Below, one piece after another: positions 24,518 through 32,312 of a DNA stretch of 64,000 nt (its first letter is position 1; every line of letters begins with the position of its first letter). The position numbers were made by a program, and so were the translations under genes. Below the pieces are notes generated by a model that was not told the DNA's origin, did no database searches, and was given only the letters and a program-made list of their open reading frames with translations. The stretch comes from Gemmatimonadota bacterium (GTDB lineage Bacteria; Gemmatimonadota; Gemmatimonadetes; Gemmatimonadales; Gemmatimonadaceae), in the NCBI GenBank assembly GCA_028287235.1, contig JAQBQB010000022.1, forward strand, positions 62,001 through 126,000, read 5' to 3'.

Positions 24518-26227
24518 TCAAGGAAGCGCAACCGGAAGCACGCGCACGACCTGACCGCGCCCGAGCTGGGCCATCGTGACCGTGCTGTCGCCCGCGACGT
24601 GAATCGATACCGCGCGTTCGCGCGGCACACCGCACAATAGAAAGCCGCCGTCACCGGCGAGCGTCTTGGCCGTTTTCGTCGTGCTTCCGCCCGGCCCACC
24701 GGAGCCGACAGTCCACGACGCCGTGATCAGCTTTCCCTCCACTGGATGTTCGCGCCGCGTGACCGCGCCGACGATCACACCGGCGTCGTCGGGAAGCGAT
24801 CGTGCATCCACGCCGCAGGTGGAGCGCGCCGCGTCGATCGATGACTCGATGGTGACGCGCGCAATGGCGCGCGCAACGGTGTCGATCTCCACGTGCACGC
24901 GGTTGCGCGGCCACCCGAGCGCGTCCAGCTCGTCGGTACCGACGTCGAGCAGGTACTCGCCGGGGACGAGGCGCTCGAATGCGACGCCACCGGTGGCATT
25001 GCTGCGCTGCACGCCGGGGCTTCCCACGAGCGACACGATCGCGCCCGAGACTCCCGAATCCCCGCGCGCGCTGACGTGCACGTCGACCGCGCCCGTCTGC
25101 CGGGACCAGACAACCACGGTGTCGCGCCGCACGTTGCGCAACGTACCGCCGGTCACGCGTATCTCATCGACGGTCCACTCTTGCCGATCCAGAACGGACA
25201 GCGCAGTGCTCCCGCCGCCGGCACGCCTCATCGTGCGGTGCGGCGACGACACATGCCGTTCAGTCACCGCGTGACCGATCGGCATGCGGATGGACCAATT
25301 GGTCATGACGCGGGCGCCCGTGGAAAGTCGCGCCAACTCGACGTGCCCGCCGGCGAGCGTGTCGTCGGTTGCCGACAACCCGAAGTCGACGTATGAAAAG
25401 TCGAGCGACGACAGCTCTTGTGTTGCGCGATCGAGCCAGAACGTCCCGCGAACCTCGACGTGGCCGAAGTGCTGCGCGGGGGTAAAGTCGATACCCACCA
25501 TCGACGGATGGCCTGGTTTGTCGTGCACGCGGAGACAGTGCGTGTCGGCGAAATACGACGACAGCAAGACCTCGATGTCGGGCGCGACGAACGTCGTGCT
25601 GTCTCGCGCCTCGAGCACGTATCCGTCGCGGCGCAACCGCTCCGGCGGAACGCTCGCCCACGATCGGGTGTCGCGAACGGAGTTCTCGGAGAACGCAATG
25701 TCGAGCAGATCGTGCGACGCGAAATCGTACCGGCGCGTGTGGTCGACAATGTCGAACAAGTAGCCGCGATCGTCACGCGTGATCGCGGCGGCGTAGAGCG
25801 CCGTCTTGGCGTCGTCCCAGAGGACGCCAACGACGAGCAGCGAATCGGGCCGGACGTGGCATTGGCCGCGCTCGACGGTCGTAACCGCCGGCAGCGGACG
25901 CGAATCGTCCGTCATCCGCAGCACGATCGTCGTGTCCCCCGAGAGGGTGAAGCGATCGGAGTCGACGGGGCGGAAACCAATCCTCAGCGCGCGAACCCGA
26001 AAGCGGCCCGGCGCCGACGCGCGCAACGCATACGCTCCCGTACCGGTCGACAACGCTCGCGCGGCGACTCCGCCCGCCGAGTCGATGAGGAGCAACACTG
26101 CGCCATCGACCGACGCACCGCTCCGCGACAACACGCGGCCGCGAACGGTCTGCGCCTCGAGCGTTCCGGCCAGAACCAGAATGCAGAGAACCCACGCGGC
26201 GAGACGTGCGAGTTTCCGATCGCGCAT
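24518..26227 (-). CDS. Secreted hypothetical protein with carboxypeptidase-regulatory-like domains
   Basis: 569-aa protein with a signal peptide ending LEA before Gln. An N-terminal beta-sandwich (VRGRVLSRSGASVDGAVLLL and following, about 28-105) looks like a carboxypeptidase-regulatory-like/CnaB domain. The middle (about 110-370) is an unfamiliar beta-rich region with many Asp and Arg residues. A second such sandwich (DVHVSARGDSGVSGAIVSLVG, about 386-450) follows, and possibly a third near the C-terminus. Such proteins are common in Gemmatimonadota and Acidobacteriota; no enzyme motif is visible. Cell-surface or periplasmic location is likely. Confidence 0.75.
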   Translation of the reverse strand: MRDRKLARLAAWVLCILVLAGTLEAQTVRGRVLSRSGASVDGAVLLLIDSAGGVAARALSTGTGAYALRASAPGRFRVRALRIGFRPVDSDRFTLSGDTTIVLRMTDDSRPLPAVTTVERGQCHVRPDSLLVVGVLWDDAKTALYAAAITRDDRGYLFDIVDHTRRYDFASHDLLDIAFSENSVRDTRSWASVPPERLRRDGYVLEARDSTTFVAPDIEVLLSSYFADTHCLRVHDKPGHPSMVGIDFTPAQHFGHVEVRGTFWLDRATQELSSLDFSYVDFGLSATDDTLAGGHVELARLSTGARVMTNWSIRMPIGHAVTERHVSSPHRTMRRAGGGSTALSVLDRQEWTVDEIRVTGGTLRNVRRDTVVVWSRQTGAVDVHVSARGDSGVSGAIVSLVGSPGVQRSNATGGVAFERLVPGEYLLDVGTDELDALGWPRNRVHVEIDTVARAIARVTIESSIDAARSTCGVDARSLPDDAGVIVGAVTRREHPVEGKLITASWTVGSGGPGGSTTKTAKTLAGDGGFLLCGVPRERAVSIHVAGDSTVTMAQLGRGQVVRVLPVALP

Positions 26228-26389
26228 AGTTTGATGATATCCCCCGGCTGGCGCCGGGCAAGCGGGAGTTTCCTGGCGGATGTCTTACAAAGTCCCCGTT
26301 GAGGCCGTCCGCGGTGGAGGGTGGGCGAGCGCGCGGTATATTAACCCTCCATCCCGCACGGGTTGCCCACCTGATCCTGGAGCTCGTCG

Positions 26390-26845
26390 ATGCACCCCAG
26401 CACGGTCATCGTTCGTGAGGCCATCACGGACGACGCCGACGCGATGGCCCGGCTCTGCACCCAGCTGGGATATCCGTCGGAATCGCCTGCCATCCCGGGC
26501 AGGCTCGAGCGCCTTCGGGCGGACCGAAACGCGCGGGTGTACGTCGCGGACAGCGGCGGAACGATCGTGGGCCTCACCACGATTCACCTGCGCGACACCA
26601 TCAATCACGACGCGCCCATCGCGCAGCTCACGCTGCTCGTCGTCGACGAGGCGAACCGGACGCGCGGCGTCGGCCGCGCGCTCGTCCAAGCCGCCGAGAC
26701 GTTTGCGCGCGACCGCGGCAGCAATCGCATGACCGTGACGACCGCGCTCAACCGCGCCGACGCCCACGCGTTCTACGAGCGCATTGGGTACGCGCAAACC
26801 GGGCGCCGCTACGGCAAGGATTTCTCGCCTCCTCGGACGACATGA
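26390..26845 (+). CDS. GNAT-family N-acetyltransferase
   Basis: 151-aa single GNAT domain. The N-terminal IVREAITDDADAMARL is the usual first strand and helix; acetyl-CoA-binding motif A is LTLLVVDEANRTRGVGRALV (about 83-102) with RTRGVGRA, and the C-terminus has the N-x-x-A-x-x-FYERIGY motif (about 122-135). Acceptor unknown. A TATATT at 26337-26342 may be its -10. It overlaps the DinB gene by ATGA. Confidence 0.88.
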   Translation: MHPSTVIVREAITDDADAMARLCTQLGYPSESPAIPGRLERLRADRNARVYVADSGGTIVGLTTIHLRDTINHDAPIAQLTLLVVDEANRTRGVGRALVQAAETFARDRGSNRMTVTTALNRADAHAFYERIGYAQTGRRYGKDFSPPRTT

Positions 26846-27354
26846 GCGTCAACCAGCTCGACGACATCACTCGGCTCTTTCGCTACACGTGGTGGGCGGA
26901 AGATCAGCTCATCGCGGCGGTGAAAGCGCTCTCAAGCGAGCAACAGGAACGCGAGCTCGGCGGAAGCTTTCCGAGCGTACGCCAGTGTCTCGCCCACCTC
27001 GCCGCATCGCACCTGATCTGGTTCAGACGCTGGCACGGGCTTCCGGGCCGACCACTTCCCGAAGGCTGGCCCGCCGCGAGCATGGATGCACTGCTGGAGC
27101 AATGGCCCTCCACTCGTCGCGATCAGGAGGCGTTCGTCGCCAGTCTCGACCTCGCCGAGCTCGATCGTCCGGTGAATTTCACGTCCATCAATCAGGCAAC
27201 GCTCACGCTGCCACTCGGAGAGACGCTTCGCCATGTCGTCAATCATTCCACGTATCATCGCGGTCAGATCGCGACTTTTCTCCGCATGCTCGGCGCGACG
27301 CCGCCAACGACCGACCTCGTCTTGTTCTACGCCGAGGAGCGCGCGGCGCGGTAG
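26842..27354 (+). CDS. DinB-family protein
   Basis: 170-aa four-helix-bundle protein of the DinB/YfiT superfamily. The three metal-binding His positions are present: AHLAASHLIWF near residue 52 and HVVNHSTYHRGQ near residue 132. DinB-like proteins include thiol S-transferases and many of unknown role. Start ATG at 26842 overlaps the GNAT stop by ATGA. The 3' end is overlapped by the possible 5' end of the metallo-beta-lactamase gene. Confidence 0.88.
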   Translation: MSVNQLDDITRLFRYTWWAEDQLIAAVKALSSEQQERELGGSFPSVRQCLAHLAASHLIWFRRWHGLPGRPLPEGWPAASMDALLEQWPSTRRDQEAFVASLDLAELDRPVNFTSINQATLTLPLGETLRHVVNHSTYHRGQIATFLRMLGATPPTTDLVLFYAEERAAR

Positions 27355-28192
27355 CGCGACGGTCGCGGCTCTGGCCGCGGCGCTCGTCGCGGGACTCACC
27401 CTGGCGGGTGCGCTGCGTCACGCGCCACCGACGTATGAGGTGTACGCCGTGAGGTATGCAACCGTACCGAACTTCCGGGTTTCCGGTCTCATCGCCGGCG
27501 CGGATACGAGCCGCCGTCTCGACATCGCGATGATGGTGTGGCTGTTGAAGGGTCCGAACGGCCGCAACGTGCTCGTCGACGCGGGCTTCCATCGCGACGA
27601 TTTCGTGCGTCGCTGGAAGCCGGTGGACTTCGTTACGCCTGCCGAAGCGGTCGCACGCGCCGGGGTCAAGCCGGAGGACGTGACCGACGTCGTCGTCTCG
27701 CACGTGCATTGGGACCACCTGGACGGGATCGACCTCTTTCCCAAGGCGCGCGTCTGGATTCAACGCGAAGAGCTCGACCACCACGTCGACAACACCGGTA
27801 CCGTGAAGGATCGCGCGATCGACGCCGGCGACGCCAAGCTGCTCATGCAGATTCAACGCGAGGGGCGCCTGATGCTCGTCGACGGCGACGCGAAGGAGAT
27901 CATCCCCGGCATCACCGTCTATACCGGCGGCAAGCACACGTACGCGTCACAGTTCGCCGGCGTGCACACCGATTTCGGCACGGTCGTTCTCGCGTCGGAC
28001 AACGTGTACCTCTATGAGAATCTGGCGCGCCACCTGCCGATCGCACAGACGCTCGACTCCGCGTCGAACATGCGGGCGCAGGCGCGCATGGTGACGCTGG
28101 CGTCCGATCCGCGGTTCATCATTCCGGGGCACGATCCCGAAGTGTTCGTCAGGTTTCCGACGCCGGGGAACGGGATCGCTCGAATTCGATGA
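27233..28192 (+). CDS. Metallo-beta-lactamase-fold hydrolase (lactonase-like)
   Basis: 319 aa from ATG 27233, which overlaps the DinB gene by 122 bases in another frame; the next in-frame start is GTG 27440 (250 aa). A hydrophobic segment (AALAAALVAGLTLAGAL, about residues 47-63) just before the family-typical YEVYAVRYAT favours an exported form, but no start codon lies between. The fold is clear: SHVHWDHLDGIDLF (HxHxDH, zinc site), HTDFGTVVLASD (Asp ligand) and IIPGHDPEVF (His ligand). It resembles the N-acyl homoserine lactonase family; the substrate is unproven. Convergent with the GH15 gene. Confidence 0.82.
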   Translation: MSSIIPRIIAVRSRLFSACSARRRQRPTSSCSTPRSARRGSATVAALAAALVAGLTLAGALRHAPPTYEVYAVRYATVPNFRVSGLIAGADTSRRLDIAMMVWLLKGPNGRNVLVDAGFHRDDFVRRWKPVDFVTPAEAVARAGVKPEDVTDVVVSHVHWDHLDGIDLFPKARVWIQREELDHHVDNTGTVKDRAIDAGDAKLLMQIQREGRLMLVDGDAKEIIPGITVYTGGKHTYASQFAGVHTDFGTVVLASDNVYLYENLARHLPIAQTLDSASNMRAQARMVTLASDPRFIIPGHDPEVFVRFPTPGNGIARIR

Positions 28193-28196
28193 TTCT

Positions 28197-30020
28197 CTAA
28201 AGCGCGCCCGCGCCATCCTTGCCGCGCTGCTCCACCGGCCGCGGCGCGTTCTGCCCCTCGGCGTGCCCGAGATTGAACGCGGTGCTCAGCAGCGCGATAT
28301 GGGAGAAGGCCTGCGGAAAGTTGCCGACCTGCCGTTTGAGCCGCGGCTCATACCCCTCGGCGAGCAGCCCGACGTCGTTGCGCAGCGACAGCAGCCGCTC
28401 GAACAGCGCGATCGCATCATCGCGGCGGCCGAGCAGCACGTAGTTGTCGGCGAGCCAGAAGCTACAGGCGAGGAACGCGCCCTCGCCGGGCGGCAGGCCG
28501 TCGTCCGTCTTCTCGCTGTCGTAGCGGAGCACGAATCCGCCGACGACCAGCCCTTTCTCGATGCACTCGACTGTGGCCTGCACCCGAGGATCGCTCGCCG
28601 GAAGGAATCCAACGAGCGGCATGAGCAGCGTGCTGGCGTCGAGCAGCTTCGAGCCGTACGCCTGAACGAACGCGCCAATTTCGGGATTCCACGCGTTCCG
28701 GCAGACATCGTCGTGAATCTCGTCACGCAGCGCGCGCCAGTGGTCGAGCGGTCCGTCCAACTTGAACTGCTCGGCGCTCTTCACCGCACGGTCGATCGCC
28801 ACCCACGCCATCACCTTCGAGTGCGTGAAGTGCTGCGGCTCGCCGCGCACCTCCCAGATGCCGTGATCGGGCTTCCGCCACACCGTTTCGAGGTGGAGCG
28901 CCAGTGCTTTCTGGAGCTGCCACGCGTCGAGGCTGTCGGGAATGTCGCCGAGCCGTGCCTGGTGGAGGGCGTCCATCACCTCGCCGTAGACGTCGAGCTG
29001 CGTCTGCCCGGACGCGGCGTTGCCGATGCGTACCGGTTTCGAGTTCTCATATCCCGGCAACCAGGGAATGTCCCACTCGCGTAGGAATCGCTCGCCGGCC
29101 AGGCCATACATGATCTGCAGCTGATTGGGGCTTCCCGCGGCGGCGCGCAGCAGCCAGTCGCGCCACGCGGCGGCCTCGCGGTAATAGCCGGCGTCCATGA
29201 GCGCGAGTAGCGAGAGGGTGGCGTCGCGCAGCCAACAGTAGCGATAGTCCCAGTTGCGCGATCCGCCAATCAGCTCCGGCAGCGAGGTCGTGGGCGCGGC
29301 CACGATCCCGCCCGTCTGATAGTAGGTGAGCGCTTTGAGCGTGAGCAGCGACCGCATCACCGGCTCGCGCCATTCGCCGCGATACGTGCAGTCGCTCGCC
29401 CAATCCGTCCAGAACTTCTCCGTGAGCTTGAGCGCGTCGTCCGCGTCAATTGCCGTAGGCGGAGGAGTGTGCGACGGGCCCCACGTCATGACGAACGACA
29501 CGCGGTCGCCTTCGGCCACGACGAACTCGCCCGCGGTCGTCATGCTCTCGCCGTGGAGCTCGACGTCCGAGCGCGTGACGATCATGTCGGGGCCGGCGAT
29601 GGCGCGGATCGCTCCGTCGCTCAACCGGCTCACCCACGGAATGATCGACCCGTAGTCGAAGCGAAAGGCGATCTCGGTCCGCATCGCCACGCTGCCGCGC
29701 AGCCCGACCACCGTGCGCACGATGTCCGACCGTCCGTCATGCAACGGCATGAAATCGATGACACGCACCCCGCCATCGGCGGTCTCGAAGTCCGTCTCGA
29801 GGATCATCGTATCGCCGCGATAGCGGCGGCTCGTGCGCGCCTCGGGATCGACCGGCGCGACGAGCCAGCGGCCGTTGTCCGGCGTGCCGAGCAGGGCGGC
29901 GAAGCAGGCTCCGGAGTCGAAGCGCGGCCAGCACAACCAGTCGATCGATCCGTCGCGCGAGACGAGCGCCGCGCTCTCGCAGTCGCCGATCAGGGCGTAG
30001 TCTTCGATTCGCGCCGTCAT
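28197..30020 (-). CDS. GH15-family glycoside hydrolase (glucoamylase/trehalase-like)
   Basis: 607-aa cytosolic-type GH15 enzyme. N-terminal trehalase-like beta domain (IEDYALIGDCESAALVSRDG and SIDWLCWPRFDSGACF), then an (alpha/alpha)6 barrel with GGSRNWDYRYCWLRDATLSL near residue 250, and LPPGEGAFLACSFWLADNYV (catalytic Glu region) near residue 525. It should release glucose from trehalose or alpha-glucans. The start overlaps the stop of the glucose dehydrogenase gene by 4 bases, so both are one operon; the divergent gluconokinase completes a glucose-to-6-phosphogluconate route. Confidence 0.92.
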   Translation of the reverse strand: MTARIEDYALIGDCESAALVSRDGSIDWLCWPRFDSGACFAALLGTPDNGRWLVAPVDPEARTSRRYRGDTMILETDFETADGGVRVIDFMPLHDGRSDIVRTVVGLRGSVAMRTEIAFRFDYGSIIPWVSRLSDGAIRAIAGPDMIVTRSDVELHGESMTTAGEFVVAEGDRVSFVMTWGPSHTPPPTAIDADDALKLTEKFWTDWASDCTYRGEWREPVMRSLLTLKALTYYQTGGIVAAPTTSLPELIGGSRNWDYRYCWLRDATLSLLALMDAGYYREAAAWRDWLLRAAAGSPNQLQIMYGLAGERFLREWDIPWLPGYENSKPVRIGNAASGQTQLDVYGEVMDALHQARLGDIPDSLDAWQLQKALALHLETVWRKPDHGIWEVRGEPQHFTHSKVMAWVAIDRAVKSAEQFKLDGPLDHWRALRDEIHDDVCRNAWNPEIGAFVQAYGSKLLDASTLLMPLVGFLPASDPRVQATVECIEKGLVVGGFVLRYDSEKTDDGLPPGEGAFLACSFWLADNYVLLGRRDDAIALFERLLSLRNDVGLLAEGYEPRLKRQVGNFPQAFSHIALLSTAFNLGHAEGQNAPRPVEQRGKDGAGAL

Positions 30021-31108
30021 GCCGTGCGGTTGTTCACCGCGGATCGCTCGGCGCCGTCGCCGAATTCGATGACCGTCTTCACGTCATTCTCCGTATGCAC
30101 GAACGCCTCGCGCCATCGCGCGAGCGGCACGCGCCGCGTGATGACGCGACGCAACCAGCCCTGATCCGCCGCGACCAGCGCCTGCATGCCGGCCTCGTAG
30201 TGTCGCCGATTCGCGTTCACAGTGCCGAAGATTACACGATCCCCCAACACTACGTCACGGTTGAACGCTCCGACGTCGACCGGCTTCGCCGCGCCAGGAT
30301 CCGACACGCCCGCCAAACACACGACGCCATCGGGCGCGGTGCGTGAAACGACGTCGAGCGGGAGCGACGCGGCCCCAGTGCATTCCATGACGACGTCGAA
30401 GGTGCCTGGCACGTCGCCAAGCGTGCCGGAATGGAACGTTGCGCCCAGGCTGCGCACGAGGTCCGCCTTGATCTCGCTCGCCGACTTGTTCAGCACGTGC
30501 ACCTCGAGGTTGCGCTGCACGCCCAACAGCGCGGCGAGCAGCCCGACCGGACCGGCGCCGGTCACGAGCACGCGCTTCGGGTGCCAGAGCGCGCGCTTCC
30601 CGATGTGCTCCGTGTGCTCCCATGCCTTCGCGACGATCGTCGTGGGCTCGAGCAGCACGCCGAGCTCGCCGAGTGCGGGGTCGAGCTTCACCACGAACTC
30701 GGGATCGAGCCGGTACCACTCCGATCCGAATCCGTCGAGCGCCTTGATGCCGTGTTCCGTGTACTCGCCGTTCCGACACATATCCCACTCACCCGCTCCG
30801 CAGTTCTCACAGGGCACGGGGTCGGGATGGCGAACGATGCCGACAGCCAGGTCGCCGGCGGCCAACCCGCTTCCCGCCGGCGCTTCCTCGATACGTCCAA
30901 GCGACTCATGGCCAATGATCAGGCGCTTGTGCCCCGGCGGCGCCGCGCCGTACTTGGCAGCGACGATCTCGAAGTCGGTGCCACACACGCCGAGCGCGAC
31001 CGCGCGTACGAGGACCGCTCCCTGCTCGGGGCCGGGGATGCGAAATTCATCGAGCTGCAGGGAGTCGGCGACCCCTGGCTGGACGGTGAGCGCGCGCATC
31101 TTTTCCAT
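30017..31108 (-). CDS. Glucose 1-dehydrogenase-like zinc alcohol dehydrogenase
   Basis: 363-aa medium-chain dehydrogenase. Seen: LGVCGTDFEIV (catalytic Zn Cys) near residue 39, IGHESLGRIEE (His/Glu) near residue 65, a structural lobe CENCGAGEWDMC, GFGSEWYRLDPEFVV, LLEPTTIVAKAWEH, and VLVTGAGPVGLLAALLG (NAD(P)-binding). The lobe and the C-terminal NANRRHYEAGMQAL are typical of glucose 1-dehydrogenases of the archaeal-like Glc_DH group. It would make gluconolactone from glucose. Start taken at ATG 31108 (a second ATG at 31099). Divergent from gntK. Confidence 0.85.
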   Translation of the reverse strand: MEKMRALTVQPGVADSLQLDEFRIPGPEQGAVLVRAVALGVCGTDFEIVAAKYGAAPPGHKRLIIGHESLGRIEEAPAGSGLAAGDLAVGIVRHPDPVPCENCGAGEWDMCRNGEYTEHGIKALDGFGSEWYRLDPEFVVKLDPALGELGVLLEPTTIVAKAWEHTEHIGKRALWHPKRVLVTGAGPVGLLAALLGVQRNLEVHVLNKSASEIKADLVRSLGATFHSGTLGDVPGTFDVVMECTGAASLPLDVVSRTAPDGVVCLAGVSDPGAAKPVDVGAFNRDVVLGDRVIFGTVNANRRHYEAGMQALVAADQGWLRRVITRRVPLARWREAFVHTENDVKTVIEFGDGAERSAVNNRTA

Positions 31109-31167
31109 GATGCTGAACGGTACGCAGAAATCGCACCTTGTGAAATGACCATGATTCGGCTGACGTC

Positions 31168-31689
31168 GTGAGCAACGACGGCGCGTCGGGCGTTCGCGTG
31201 ATCGTCGTGATGGGCGTGACGGGCGCGGGAAAAACGACCGTGGGCCATGCGCTCGCCGACGCCCTCGGCTGGAGCTTCTACGACGCCGACGAGCTCCATT
31301 CTCCCGAGAACAAGGCGAAGATGCACCGCGGCGAAGGCCTGACCGACGCCGATCGCGCGCCATGGCTCGCCACACTCGGCGCGCTCGTCGCGCGCGTGAT
31401 CGCAAACGGCGAGCATGCGGTCCTGGCCTGCTCGGCGCTCAAGCAATCGTATCGCGATGTGCTCGTACCGAAGGACGCACCCCCCGACGCGGTTCGCTTC
31501 GTCTTTCTCGACGTGCCGTCCAAGGTGTTGCGTGAGCGCCTCGCGATGCGCGGGAACCACTTCGCGACCGCGAATCTGCTTCCGAGCCAATTCGCGACGC
31601 TGGAAGTTCCCAGCGACGCGCTGCGTGTCGACGGTACACGTCCCGTTCCCGAGATCGTGCAGACGGTGCGGCAAGCGTTCGGTATCTGA
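31168..31689 (+). CDS. gntK: Gluconokinase
   Basis: 173-aa P-loop kinase that phosphorylates gluconate to 6-phosphogluconate. Seen: VIVVMGVTGAGKTTVGHALA (Walker A, about residues 11-30), YDADELHSPENKAKMHRGEGLTDADR split over residues 37-62, and ACSALKQSYRDVL near residue 90, all GntK signatures. Start is a GTG at 31168, 59 bases from the divergent glucose dehydrogenase start. Pathway fit with its neighbours strengthens the call. Confidence 0.93.
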   Translation: MSNDGASGVRVIVVMGVTGAGKTTVGHALADALGWSFYDADELHSPENKAKMHRGEGLTDADRAPWLATLGALVARVIANGEHAVLACSALKQSYRDVLVPKDAPPDAVRFVFLDVPSKVLRERLAMRGNHFATANLLPSQFATLEVPSDALRVDGTRPVPEIVQTVRQAFGI

Positions 31690-31706
31690 CTTCGATCTCC
31701 CCGCCA

Positions 31707-32312
31707 ATGCCAGCCACGTTCTTCAAGTCCGGCCGCGCCTTCCGCGAGTGGCTCGAGAAGCATCACACCGCGAAAACGGAGCTATTGCTCGGCTTCCACA
31801 AGAAGGACTCCGGGCGCGGCGGCATCACCTATCAGGAGGCGCTCGACGAAGCGCTGGCCTTTGGCTGGATCGACGGAATCCGCCGCCGCATCGACGACTA
31901 CGGCTATTCGATCCGATTCACGCCACGGAAGCCGCGCAGCATCTGGAGCGCCGTGAACATCAAACGCGTGAACGAGCTCACCGCGGCCGGACGCATGCGC
32001 GACGCCGGTTGTGCCGCATTCGAGAAGCGCGACGAGACGCGCTCGGCCGTCTATGCGTACGAGCAGCGCGAGGGCGCGGTACTCGATGCCGTGGCGCTGA
32101 AGGCGCTCAAAGCCGACAAGAAAGCGTGGAAGTTCTACGACGCGCAGCCGCCCTTTTACCAGCGGACGTCGGCCTACTGGATCAACAGCGCAAAGAAACC
32201 CGAGACGCGGGCGAAGCGGCTCGCGACGTTGATCGACTGCTCGCGAAAAGGCGAGCGGATTCCTCCGCTCGCCTTTCCGTCGGCCGCGAAAAAACCGAAC
32301 CCTACGGCGTAA
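31707..32312 (+). CDS. YdeI/OmpD-associated family protein
   Basis: 201-aa protein. Seen: FREWLEKHHTAKTELLLGFHKK, ITYQEALDEALAFGWIDGI near residue 32, YSIRFTPRKPRSIWSAVNIKRV near residue 63 and FYDAQPPFYQRTSAYWI near residue 142, all typical of the YdeI/OmdA group whose function is unclear. The last 20 codons contain a 13-bp hairpin and a stop that overlaps the convergent S9 peptidase gene by 11 bases; the natural C-terminus may have been lengthened into a former terminator. Confidence 0.88.
   Translation: MPATFFKSGRAFREWLEKHHTAKTELLLGFHKKDSGRGGITYQEALDEALAFGWIDGIRRRIDDYGYSIRFTPRKPRSIWSAVNIKRVNELTAAGRMRDAGCAAFEKRDETRSAVYAYEQREGAVLDAVALKALKADKKAWKFYDAQPPFYQRTSAYWINSAKKPETRAKRLATLIDCSRKGERIPPLAFPSAAKKPNPTA
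32245..32276 (-). terminator. Intrinsic terminator of the S9 peptidase gene, lying inside the ydeI-like 3' end
   Basis: 13-bp perfect stem (32247-32259 with 32264-32276) and 4-base loop. On the minus strand it ends in CCTTTTCG, about 26 bases after the peptidase stop. It lies in the last codons of the convergent gene and may act in both directions. Confidence 0.6.

Noticed and set aside
26243-26258. CCCGGC/GCCGGG hairpin upstream of the secreted hypothetical gene
   Set aside because: 6-bp GC stem in a GC-rich genome, no T-tract, and it lies in a 5' leader; likely chance.
27440-28192. Quorum-quenching lactonase assignment for the metallo-beta-lactamase protein
   Set aside because: Only the general HxHxDH fold and a family-like N-terminus are visible; the family has many substrates, so AHL activity is not claimed.
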